This document shows, one piece after another, positions 1 through 6,408 of a stretch of 7,366 bases of DNA. Both the position numbers and the translations under genes were made by a program. The DNA comes from Flammeovirgaceae bacterium. GTDB lineage: Bacteria > Bacteroidota > Bacteroidia > Cytophagales > Cyclobacteriaceae. The stretch is from positions 1 to 7,366 of the forward strand of contig CANGUI010000089.1 in the NCBI GenBank assembly GCA_947457025.1, read 5' to 3'. The first letter of the stretch is position 1; each line of letters starts with the position of its first letter. The notes below the pieces were generated by a model. That model was given only the letters and a program-made list of their open reading frames with translations. It searched no databases and was not told the DNA's origin.

Positions 1-1264
1 GCACATCCCCCTTGACGGTGGCAAGTAATACTTTGGCTGCGGGCTTCCCCACCGACCCGCTTTTTCGTTTTTCTTCTTCGAGGTAGGGCGTGAGATAAGC
101 GACAGCCTTTTTCATCACGCGTGCGCTTTTTACCACCTGGGGCAAGAACATTTTACCCGCCCCAAATAAATCGCCTACTACATTCATGCCCGCCATCAGC
201 GGACCTTCTATGACCTGCAGCGGCTGAGCATATTTTTGGCGAGCCTCTTCGGTGTCGGCATCGATAAACTCAATCATGCCTTTTACAAGGGCATGTGTGA
301 GGCGCTCCTCCACGGAGCCCGTTCGCCAGGCGTCATCGGCCTCTTTCTTTTTTGATCCCCCCTTGACAGTTTCGGCAAACTCCAGCAGCCGCTCGGTGGC
401 ATCCTCTCGGCGATTCAAAAGAACATCTTCCACCCGCTCAAGGAGATCTTTCGGTATCTCATCGTACACCTCCAGCATGGTCGGGTTCACGATGCCCATG
501 TCCATGCCGTGACGGATGGCATGAAAAAGAAAGGCCGCGTGCATTGCTTCGCGAACCGGTTGGTTTCCGCGAAAGCTGAACGAAACATTACTCACCCCAC
601 CGCTAACGTGGGCGTGGGGCAGATGCTCTCTGATCCACCGCGCAGCGCGGAAAAAGTCCACGGCATAGGTACGGTGTTCTTCTATGCCCGTGGCCACCGG
701 AAAGATATTCGGATCGAAGATGATATCATGGGGATTGAACCCCACCCGGTCCACCAAAATCCGGTAGGCCCGCTCGCAAATGGCAATCCTACGCGCATAC
801 GTATCGGCCTGGCCCTGCTCATCGAAGGCCATGACTACCGTGGCGGCCCCATAGCGCTTGACTAACCGGGCTTGTCGGATAAACTCATCCTCACCGCCTT
901 TGAGACTGATGGAGTTGACGATTCCTTTGCCCTGCAGGCACTTAAGACCCGCTTCAATTACATCCCACTTGCTAGAGTCTACCATGATCGGCACACGGGC
1001 AATTTCAGGTTCGGCGGCAATCAGGTTCAGGAAGCGAACCATTGCAGCCTGCGAGTCGATCATTCCCTCGTCCATGTTTATATCGATCACCTGCGCACCG
1101 CCCCGTACCTGGTCGAGGGCAACGTCAAGCGCTTCTTCGTACTTATCTTCTTTGATGAGTTTCAAGAAGCGTGCAGAGCCCGTCACATTTGTGCGCTCAC
1201 CGACATTAACAAAATTCGTGGCGGGGGTAATTGTTACCGCCTCGAGGCCACTCAGTTTAAGCAT
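1..1264 (-). CDS. metH: Methionine synthase, folate/cobalamin subunit (split MetH, C-terminal part; truncated by window edge)
   Basis: This is the part of cobalamin-dependent methionine synthase that binds methyltetrahydrofolate and cobalamin and passes the methyl group through B12 to homocysteine held by the partner subunit. I translated 421 codons. Residues about 18-290 form the pterin-binding TIM barrel, with [11 protein letters not shown] at 20-30, DINMDEG at 61-67 and [14 protein letters not shown] at 221-234. Residues about 315-400 form the helical cobalamin cap ([38 protein letters not shown]). The cobalamin Rossmann domain begins near 410 with LLATVKGDV. The next codon should be the cobalt-ligand histidine of the DxHxxG motif, and only its first base lies in the window. 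The ATG at 1264 overlaps the upstream gene's stop by 8 bases (ATGCTTAA), suggesting translational coupling. A partial Shine-Dalgarno sequence (AGAGAGG, 1274-1280) lies 9 bases upstream. The absence of the homocysteine domain is normal for split MetH in Bacteroidota. Confidence 0.95.
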   Translation of the reverse strand, partial: MLKLSGLEAVTITPATNFVNVGERTNVTGSARFLKLIKEDKYEEALDVALDQVRGGAQVIDINMDEGMIDSQAAMVRFLNLIAAEPEIARVPIMVDSSKWDVIEAGLKCLQGKGIVNSISLKGGEDEFIRQARLVKRYGAATVVMAFDEQGQADTYARRIAICERAYRILVDRVGFNPHDIIFDPNIFPVATGIEEHRTYAVDFFRAARWIREHLPHAHVSGGVSNVSFSFRGNQPVREAMHAAFLFHAIRHGMDMGIVNPTMLEVYDEIPKDLLERVEDVLLNRREDATERLLEFAETVKGGSKKKEADDAWRTGSVEERLTHALVKGMIEFIDADTEEARQKYAQPLQVIEGPLMAGMNVVGDLFGAGKMFLPQVVKSARVMKKAVAYLTPYLEEEKRKSGSVGKPAAKVLLATVKGDV

Positions 1265-2255
1265 GGACGGCCACCTCTCTCGGCTTGTATTTTTTGGCGA
1301 GCCCGGCGAGAACACGAATATGATCGGGCGTTGTTCCGCAGCAACCTCCCACCAGATTCAACCAGCCCGCCTTCAAAAACTCTTCCACCTGTTCGCCCAT
1401 TTCACCCGGGGTTTGATCGTACTGCCCGAATTCATTAGGGAGTCCTGCGTTGGGGTACGCACTCACGTAAAAGGGTGCCTGTTCGCTGAGCACCTGGATA
1501 TACGGGCGGAGCTGCCGGGCACCGAGGGCGCAGTTCAGGCCCACCGACAAGAGAGGCGCATGCGATACCGAAACGAGAAAGGCCTCGGTCGTTTGCCCGG
1601 AGAGCGTCCGGCCGCTGGCATCGGTAATCGTTCCCGACACCATGACCGGCCATTCCCGCTTCCGGTCTTCAAAAAGTTGGGAGACGGCAAAGAGCGCTGC
1701 CTTTGCATTAAGCGTATCGAAGACTGTTTCGATCAACAGCAAATCTGCGCCCCCATCTACCAGGCCTTTGGCCTGCTCGTAATAGGCCTCTTTCAATTCA
1801 TCGAAGGTGATGGCTCTGTATCCGGGGTTGTTTACATCCGGCGAAAGCGAGGCCGTTTTATTGGTTGGCCCCATGGCGCCGGCTACAAAACGCGGTTGAG
1901 CGGGGTTTAGGTTGGTAAATTCTACCGCAACCTCTTTTGCGATGCGGGCACTTTCGAAGTTCAGCTCGTACGCCAATGATTCCAGGCGATAATCACCCTG
2001 GGCAATGCTGGTGCTGCTGAACGTGTTGGTTTCTAACACATCGGCCCCTGCTTCCAGGTACTGGCGATGGATGGCCTGGATAATATCGGGGCGGGTGATG
2101 GACAACAAATCATTATTTCCTTTCAGGGGGTGTGCATGGTGTTTAAAGCGCTCGCCCCGAAAATCTTCTTCCGACAACGTGTAGCGCTGGATCATCGTGC
2201 CCATCGCACCATCGATCACCAAAATACGCCTTTTCAACTCTTTACGAATGTCCAT
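1257..2255 (-). CDS. metH: Methionine synthase, homocysteine-binding subunit (split MetH, N-terminal part)
   Basis: This 332-residue homocysteine S-methyltransferase barrel corresponds to the first domain of MetH. It binds zinc and homocysteine and receives the methyl group from methylcobalamin. Visible motifs are [11 protein letters not shown] (13-23), the [13 protein letters not shown] segment (70-82) and the zinc cysteines: Cys242 in GLNCALG and Cys305-Cys306 in GGCCGTTP. These match the three zinc-ligand cysteines of the E. coli enzyme. The protein ends shortly after the third cysteine region, so it is a complete domain and not a broken full-length MetH. The ATG at 2255 gives the usual N-terminus leading into ILVIDGAMG. 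There is no Shine-Dalgarno sequence upstream, only AT-rich sequence, as is common in Bacteroidota. The gene lies about 50 bases below a SAM riboswitch and overlaps the next gene by 8 bases. Together they should form one cytoplasmic two-subunit enzyme. Confidence 0.95.
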   Translation of the reverse strand: MDIRKELKRRILVIDGAMGTMIQRYTLSEEDFRGERFKHHAHPLKGNNDLLSITRPDIIQAIHRQYLEAGADVLETNTFSSTSIAQGDYRLESLAYELNFESARIAKEVAVEFTNLNPAQPRFVAGAMGPTNKTASLSPDVNNPGYRAITFDELKEAYYEQAKGLVDGGADLLLIETVFDTLNAKAALFAVSQLFEDRKREWPVMVSGTITDASGRTLSGQTTEAFLVSVSHAPLLSVGLNCALGARQLRPYIQVLSEQAPFYVSAYPNAGLPNEFGQYDQTPGEMGEQVEEFLKAGWLNLVGGCCGTTPDHIRVLAGLAKKYKPREVAVHA

Positions 2256-2282
2256 GTTAGATGCAATAAATAAAGCCTTATT

Positions 2283-2314
2283 CCAGATGCGACAGAGATC
2301 GCTGACTTATCTGG
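2283..2314 (-). promoter_or_regulatory. Alternative hairpin overlapping riboswitch P1 (putative expression platform)
   Basis: On the minus strand CCAGAT (2314-2309) is complementary to ATCTGG (2288-2283), and the inner GCGA (2302-2299) pairs with TCGC (2292-2289). The outer 5' arm shares three bases (2311-2309) with the 3' strand of riboswitch P1, so the two pairings exclude each other. Downstream is AATAAGG and then CTTTATTTATT, which is T-rich but not a clean T-tract, so a classical intrinsic terminator is not evident. The simplest reading is a switching element between SAM-bound and SAM-free states; the mechanism is inferred. Confidence 0.5.
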
Positions 2315-2419
2315 GCCACACATCTCATGTGGTAGGATTTGGCACAACGCTTCGATAATGGGTTGAAGCAGGATGCCAAGACATCTTAGGGCCTATTCCC
2401 TCCGTCTTTCTGGATAAGT
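2305..2419 (-). promoter_or_regulatory. SAM-I (S-box) riboswitch in the metH leader
   Basis: On the minus strand this leader has the SAM-I layout. P1 pairs ACTTATC (2419-2413) with GATAAGT (2311-2305), 7 bp. The P2 helix pairs AAGAC (2408-2404) with GTCTT (2382-2378) and is followed on the two sides by the kink-turn elements GGAGGGA (2403-2397) and GGCA (2377-2374). P3 pairs GCTTC (2369-2365) with GAAGC (2353-2349). It is followed by the conserved TGCCAAATCC-like joining segment, then the P4 hairpin CACAT/ATGTG (2331-2327 with 2323-2319, loop GAG). Length of about 115 nt, helix order and conserved single-stranded blocks all fit the family. Its place directly upstream of methionine synthase fits feedback control by S-adenosylmethionine. 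The helices were found by eye; ligand binding and the direction of control are inferred from the family. Confidence 0.9.
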
Positions 2420-2423
2420 GACA

Positions 2424-2457
2424 CAAAGAAAAACATTTAGGTCATAAATATGAAAGT
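2424..2457 (-). promoter_or_regulatory. Possible Bacteroidota-type promoter for metH leader
   Basis: TTTCTTTG (2431-2424) matches five of the six fixed positions of the Bacteroidota -7 motif TAnnTTTG. It would place a transcription start near 2418-2420, right at the first riboswitch helix. An ACTTTC (2457-2452) about 20 bases upstream is a poor stand-in for the -33 TTTG element. The position is attractive, but the match is weak and such motifs occur by chance in AT-rich DNA. Confidence 0.3.
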
Positions 2458-2494
2458 TTGTTATGCTTTATTTGGGACAATTTTACGTCCTTGA
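2450..2494 (+). other. Possible 14-codon upstream reading frame overlapping the ppx start
   Basis: The ATG at 2450 opens a 14-codon frame (MKVCYALFGTILRP) ending at TGA 2492-2494. That stop overlaps the proposed ppx TTG start in the tetranucleotide TTGA (2491-2494), a layout that allows terminating ribosomes to restart on ppx. It has no Shine-Dalgarno sequence and no recognisable peptide, and a frame this short can arise by chance. Confidence 0.3.
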
Positions 2495-3450
2495 AACTCG
2501 CCGCCATTGACATCGGCTCCAATGCCATCCGCTTTCAGGTTTCATCCGTATTGGATGACGGTCAAAAGTTGCTGTTTAAGAAAATGGAATATGTGCGCTT
2601 TCCGCTGCGCCTGGGACACGATGTCTTTACCACGAATCAGATCAGCCGAAAAACGAGAGAAAAGTTCAAAAAGCTGATGAAGGCATACAAGCTGCTGCTG
2701 GAGCTGTATGAAGTGGATGACTACATGATTTGTGCTACGTCGGCCATGCGTGAATCCGAAAACGGGACCCAACTTGTCGAAGAAGTGCGTGATGAAATCG
2801 GGCTTTCGATTCACATCATTGACGGGCAGCAGGAGGCAGATCTGATTAACAAAGCGATTCAATCTTACCTGAGTGAACAAACCCACCTGCACATAGACGT
2901 AGGTGGTGGTAGCACGGAACTAAACATCTACAGCGGCGGCAAGAAGCTGAAAACCCGCTCATTCAAGGTGGGATCCGTGCGGATGCTCGAACACCATGAC
3001 CTTCCTGCCGTATGGCAGGAAATGGAACAATGGATCAAGGAAAACGTGCGCCGCGATATGGGCAAAGTCACTGCGGTAGGAACAGGTGGAAACATTAGCA
3101 AAATTTTTGAATTGGCCCAGCTCAAGCCCCACCGGCTGATGTCGCTGAAGCGGATGCTGGAAGTTAAAGAGATGATTGAGCGCCATACGATTGAAGAACG
3201 GATCTATAAATTGCAGATGAACCCCGATCGTGCGGATGTTATCATCCCCGCCGGGCACATCTACATCCAGGTCATGGAATGGGCGGGTGCAAAGTATATG
3301 TTTGTTCCGGAAGTGGGTCTGAAAGATGGGATGATGCTACATCTATACGAACAGAATGCCGCTCGCAAAAAATTTGAATTCGTCAACCGCGATGACCAGT
3401 CACAGGGGCGCAAGGTCACTGCCGTTCGAAAAAAGAAAAGCAAAAAGTAA
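2491..3450 (+). CDS. ppx: Exopolyphosphatase / pppGpp phosphohydrolase family protein (Ppx/GppA), TTG start
   Basis: This is a cytoplasmic phosphatase of the ASKHA fold, expected to remove terminal phosphates from polyphosphate and possibly from pppGpp. From TTG at 2491 the protein has 319 residues and begins KLAAIDIGSNAIRFQ, the standard phosphate-1 motif placed at the N-terminus as in relatives. The IDGQQEADLI segment carries the Glu (residue 115) that aligns with catalytic Glu121 of E. coli Ppx, while the preceding Glu of E. coli is Gln here. HIDVGGGSTEL (Asp136, Glu143) is the phosphate-2 loop, VGTGGNISKI a further loop, and PAGHIYIQVMEWAG the C-terminal nucleotide-fold segment. The E. 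coli-type C-terminal HD-like domain is absent, as in short family members. The tail is lysine-rich. No in-frame ATG exists at the N-terminus. TTG at 2458 would add 11 atypical residues. Substrate preference cannot be told from sequence alone. Confidence 0.92.
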   Translation: MKLAAIDIGSNAIRFQVSSVLDDGQKLLFKKMEYVRFPLRLGHDVFTTNQISRKTREKFKKLMKAYKLLLELYEVDDYMICATSAMRESENGTQLVEEVRDEIGLSIHIIDGQQEADLINKAIQSYLSEQTHLHIDVGGGSTELNIYSGGKKLKTRSFKVGSVRMLEHHDLPAVWQEMEQWIKENVRRDMGKVTAVGTGGNISKIFELAQLKPHRLMSLKRMLEVKEMIERHTIEERIYKLQMNPDRADVIIPAGHIYIQVMEWAGAKYMFVPEVGLKDGMMLHLYEQNAARKKFEFVNRDDQSQGRKVTAVRKKKSKK

Positions 3451-3452
3451 TG

Positions 3453-3490
3453 GTTTACGTTGCCCGCCTTCCGTGGAGGGTGGAGTAAAC
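3453..3490. terminator. Convergent-gene hairpin, possible terminator
   Basis: GTTTAC (3453-3458) pairs with GTAAAC (3485-3490). Inside it CCGCCTTC (3464-3471) pairs with GAGGGTGG (3476-3483), with two G-T wobbles and a 4-base loop. The hairpin starts two bases after the ppx stop and lies between convergent genes. Read on the plus strand it has no T-tract. Read on the minus strand it is followed by a T-rich run reaching into the ppx tail, so it would better end the parC transcript. The stem is clear; terminator function is inferred. Confidence 0.45.
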
Positions 3491-3576
3491 GAACGCGGAA
3501 TCCTCCTTTGTCGGACAGAGCAGTTAAAAAGCTGGCCGACGCGGTTCGCGGATGACATCTCGCAGATCTGACGCGA

Positions 3577-4941
3577 TCAGAAATTCCACTCAACAGTTTG
3601 TCCTGGCGTGAAGCCGTCTTCCCTCCTCTCTCCCCCGGAAGCACTGCTTTTATCGTCTCCTACCTTGTTTTGTTCCGCCTGTTTTTGGTTTGGCCCTTCC
3701 GCGAAGAGGTTTCCCTGCTCGCTTTTTGGCGGGAGCGGCTTTGGGCTTTCCCGCCGGTTTTCGGGCGGGGGTGGCTGGAAGAGCGCGGTTTGTCCGTCCG
3801 GCCCGATGATCGGCTCCGGCTCGTCTTTTTTTTTTGACCCACGATCATTATCGGGGTCTGTTGCTTCCGGTTCCATCTCGGTACCTTCTCCGCCCTCGGC
3901 TTCGTCCAGCGATGTAACCTTTGTGACCTTATGGGTGGACAGCCGGTTGCCGACCGACTTCCATCCCTTTACATCCACCAGGTCATCCAGATTGACAACT
4001 TCTTTCTCCTTCTCCTTCCCCTTCCCTTTTACTACCTCAATTTCTACCTCAGGCGACTCGGCTGAACTCATGTACTCCAGTCGCGAACCGACCGCCTCAG
4101 AAATGAAGCAAAATTCTTTATCCAGCGTGGTGGTTTCAATGGTAAACCGCTTAACAAAGTGGTGTTTCGAATCTCCATCCAGATAAACCGCTGTCAGCAC
4201 TTTGCGTGGATTGAATTTCTCCAGCCAGATCACCTTTTCCGGATCGTAGCGGTTGGTGAGTTCAAAAGTGGTAATCCGGTAATGCCCACCTCGGGTAACC
4301 GCTATGATGCGATCATCTTCGTGAAATTTCCCCAGCCGTTTGCCTCGCGCCTCTTTATTCAGGCGTCCGGAAGCCATATCGTACCACAGCTCAAGCCCCC
4401 CCAGAGTTGTTCCGCGTGATTCCTTGAAATCCACCCGGCGAATCGGATACTTGGTGATCACATTTCCCCGCGCCCCGCGTCCTTTGATCTCCAGCTCGGA
4501 AAAGTCAAAATCGAAAATCTTTTTGCGCGCCGTGCTGGCCGGCGTGAGTTTAACCTCCACCACTTCTGCCTCGCCGTTCGGGTTGGCGCTGAGGTAATGC
4601 ACTTTGTTGTTAGGATGCCCGGTAGTCAGGTCGTACTCTTTATCCCGGATCACCGCGGGCATAGCAAAACGCTTGGCAAAGCCCTTGCCGCTCTTGGCAT
4701 CCGTATAGATCATGTTGTAGACCATCCGCTCATCGCCCTTCCGCCATACGCCTACGTGCAAAATGTCCTTGCCGACAAACACCTTTTCGCTGATGCGACT
4801 GACCACGGCTTTCCCATCTTTGCGCAACACGATGATGTCGTCCAACTCAGAACACTCGCAGACGAGCTCATCTTTTTTGAGTCCCCACCCGATGACTCCG
4901 TCTCCGCGGTTAACACAAAGCATTTGATTATTGGCAATCAC
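3577..4941 (-). CDS. parC: Topoisomerase IV subunit A, C-terminal beta-pinwheel part (separated by in-frame TAG)
   Basis: This is the C-terminal DNA-wrapping half of ParC, in the same frame as the catalytic half and separated from it only by one TAG codon. Residues about 1-340 form the beta-pinwheel, with blade-like segments VNRGDGVIGWGLKKDELV, FVGKDILHVGVWRKGDERMV, GRGARGNVITKYPIRRV and VDVKGWKSVGNRL; the GyrA-box is degenerate, as expected for ParC. Residues about 345-454 are a low-complexity acidic/proline/glutamine tail with two QxxLF motifs (384-388 and 409-413), ending PGQTVEWNF. If translated independently, the start would be the GTG directly after the stop (TAGGTG) or Met7 at 4923. 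Neither has a Shine-Dalgarno sequence, so independent translation would depend on restarting. The reading frame is intact with no other lesion. An A10 tract (3826-3835) in the tail region is prone to slippage. Confidence 0.9.
   Translation of the reverse strand: MIANNQMLCVNRGDGVIGWGLKKDELVCECSELDDIIVLRKDGKAVVSRISEKVFVGKDILHVGVWRKGDERMVYNMIYTDAKSGKGFAKRFAMPAVIRDKEYDLTTGHPNNKVHYLSANPNGEAEVVEVKLTPASTARKKIFDFDFSELEIKGRGARGNVITKYPIRRVDFKESRGTTLGGLELWYDMASGRLNKEARGKRLGKFHEDDRIIAVTRGGHYRITTFELTNRYDPEKVIWLEKFNPRKVLTAVYLDGDSKHHFVKRFTIETTTLDKEFCFISEAVGSRLEYMSSAESPEVEIEVVKGKGKEKEKEVVNLDDLVDVKGWKSVGNRLSTHKVTKVTSLDEAEGGEGTEMEPEATDPDNDRGSKKKDEPEPIIGPDGQTALFQPPPPENRRESPKPLPPKSEQGNLFAEGPNQKQAEQNKVGDDKSSASGGERREDGFTPGQTVEWNF
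3826..3835 (-). repeat. A10 homopolymer in the parC tail
   Basis: Ten adenines on the coding strand (TCA AAA AAA AAA GAC, encoding Ser-Lys-Lys-Lys-Asp) form a tract prone to polymerase slippage. The gain or loss of one base changes the frame of the last 80 or so codons of ParC. Confidence 0.8.
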
Positions 4942-4944
4942 CTA
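4942..4944 (-). other. In-frame TAG separating the two halves of parC
   Basis: On the minus strand the codons read GCT ACA TAG GTG ATT GCC. Both sides belong to the same ParC protein in the same frame. One base change from CAG, GAG, AAG or similar would create this stop. The flanking bases do not match the known CAR-YYA or CTAG readthrough contexts. Confidence 0.85.
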
Positions 4945-6408
4945 TGTAGCGGCTAACGACTGGAAGCTCTTCAGTTCCGTTTTGCGCTCCCGCCCTTTTC
5001 CATACTTGTCGAGCAGGCCCTGAAAATAGCTGATCGCATAGTCGGTCAGGTGCCGGATGTGGTGAAGGATTTCTTTCAGTTCTTTGTCCAGGTCGCGCAG
5101 CAATTCATCAGCCTTGAAGGAATCGAATTTTGAAATCCGCTTGATCCGGATTTCCATCAGACGCAGAATGTCGTCTCGGGTGATTTCGCGGTAGAATTGT
5201 TTTTTGTAAGGCTTCAGGCCCTTGTCGATTGTCTCGATCACACCCTCAAACGTATCCACCTCTTCGATGGAACGGTAGATGCGCTTCTCGATGAAGATCT
5301 TTTCAAGCGACCCAAACAAAATTTTCTCCATCAACTCCCCTCTTCGGATCTCCAGTTCCCGCTTCAGCAGCGCCACGGTACTTTCGGTGTTGACTTTCAG
5401 AATGTCGTTTACCTTGAGAAACGTGGGTTTATCGGCCACGATCACACAGGCATTGGGTGAGATGGAGATTTCGCAATCGGTAAATGCATACAGCGCGTCC
5501 ATGGCAATTTCCGGTGACTGCCCCGACTGCAGGTGAATCAGAATTTCCACATCGCGGGCGGTATTATCGATCACCTGCTTTACTTTAATCTTCCCCTTCT
5601 CACTGGCCTTGACAATCGATTCAATCAGCGAGGTGGTGGTGGTTCCGAACGGAATTTCGCGAATAGCGAGTGTTTTCTTGTCAACCATTTCCAGCCGTGC
5701 GCGCACCTTGATCTTTCCCCCGCGCAATCCCTGATCGTACTCGGCCACGTCGGCAATGCCGCCGGTAGGGAAATCGGGATAGATTTTCGGGTTTTTCCCC
5801 TTCAGCACATCAATCGATGCTTTGATGAGTTCCACAAAATTGTGGGGCAGAATTTTGGTGGAAAGGCCCACAGCAATGCCCTCCACGCCCTGCGCCAGCA
5901 GAAGCGGAAATTTTACCGGCAGGGTAACGGGCTCTTTCTTCCGGCCATCGTACGACAGCTGCCATTCGGTTGTCTGCGGGTTATACACCACATCCAATGC
6001 AAATCTGGAGGGACGCACCTCGATGTAACGTGGTGCCGCGGCACTGTCGCCCGTGCGCACATCGCCCCAATTGCCCTGCGTGTCGAACAGGATATCTTTT
6101 TGGCCGAGGTTGATGATGGCTTCCCCGATAGCGGCGTCTCCATGCGGGTGGTACTGCATGGTGCTCCCGATCACGTTCGCGACTTTATTAAAGCGGCCAT
6201 CGTCCATTTCTCGCAACGCATGCATGATCCGGCGCTGCACAGGCTTGAACCCATCTTCTACCCGAGGTACGGCCCGCTCCAGGATGACGTAGGAAGCATA
6301 ATCCAAAAACCAGTTTTCATACATCCCGTCAATGGCGATGGTATGAACCGTTTCGTTTCCGGGGCTACTGCCTCCTTCTTTTGATGGCTTGACCGGTTTC
6401 TTACTCAT
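4942..6408 (-). CDS. parC: Topoisomerase IV subunit A, catalytic DNA-cleavage part (ends at in-frame TAG)
   Basis: This is the breakage-reunion core of ParC, which cuts both DNA strands, passes a second duplex through and reseals, separating linked daughter chromosomes together with ParE. It has 488 residues. [15 protein letters not shown] (54-68) and [18 protein letters not shown] (86-103) belong to the winged-helix region, and the catalytic tyrosine is Tyr128 in APRYIEVR. The tower follows ([23 protein letters not shown]), then the coiled coil with the C-gate (about 350-475). It stops at TAG right after [17 protein letters not shown], where relatives continue into the pinwheel; the sequence continues in frame. 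At the position of the E. coli GyrA quinolone-site Ser83 this protein has Ala92, and Asp87 corresponds to Glu96. The ATG overlaps the parE stop by 8 bases (ATGAGTAA), with AGGAGG 6 bases upstream. Confidence 0.95.
   Translation of the reverse strand: MSKKPVKPSKEGGSSPGNETVHTIAIDGMYENWFLDYASYVILERAVPRVEDGFKPVQRRIMHALREMDDGRFNKVANVIGSTMQYHPHGDAAIGEAIINLGQKDILFDTQGNWGDVRTGDSAAAPRYIEVRPSRFALDVVYNPQTTEWQLSYDGRKKEPVTLPVKFPLLLAQGVEGIAVGLSTKILPHNFVELIKASIDVLKGKNPKIYPDFPTGGIADVAEYDQGLRGGKIKVRARLEMVDKKTLAIREIPFGTTTTSLIESIVKASEKGKIKVKQVIDNTARDVEILIHLQSGQSPEIAMDALYAFTDCEISISPNACVIVADKPTFLKVNDILKVNTESTVALLKRELEIRRGELMEKILFGSLEKIFIEKRIYRSIEEVDTFEGVIETIDKGLKPYKKQFYREITRDDILRLMEIRIKRISKFDSFKADELLRDLDKELKEILHHIRHLTDYAISYFQGLLDKYGKGRERKTELKSFQSLAAT

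Larger units (their letters stand above)
2256..2490. other. Divergent intergenic regulatory region between metH and ppx
   Basis: About 235 bases separate the two divergent starts. About half of the region is the metH SAM riboswitch (2305-2419). Its probable expression platform (2256-2314) and a weak metH promoter candidate flank it. The side next to ppx (2420-2490) is AT-rich and must hold the ppx promoter, but no convincing -33/-7 pair was found. A direct repeat, GCATCT on the minus strand, occurs at 2290-2285 and 2264-2259, the second copy 3 bases before the metH start codon. Confidence 0.6.

Noticed and set aside
1257..1264. metH junction as a frameshifted pseudogene
   Set aside because: The second gene begins with an ATG directly before the usual start of the pterin-binding part and the first ends after its last zinc cysteines, matching the known split form.
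858..1910. Plus-strand open frames of 350 and 188 codons across the metH genes
   Set aside because: They are antisense to well-conserved MetH sequence and have no family motifs.
2467..2474. TTTATTTG as a -7 promoter motif for ppx
   Set aside because: It matches five of six fixed positions of TAnnTTTG but has no -33 partner at a suitable distance and would leave a leader of only about 10 bases.
3510..3540. Inverted repeat GTCGG/CCGAC in the convergent intergenic region
   Set aside because: A five-base stem with a 21-base interior is too weak to call a structure; no T-tract follows.
3826..3835. T10 run on the plus strand as an intrinsic terminator
   Set aside because: It lies within the parC tail coding sequence, no plus-strand gene leads into it, and no stable stem precedes it; it reads as lysine codons on the other strand.
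5533..6384. Long open frame of 283 codons on the plus strand, antisense to parC
   Set aside because: It lies wholly opposite the conserved ParC catalytic core, its product is rich in His, Gly and Phe with no recognisable domain, and it mirrors the codon pattern of the real gene.
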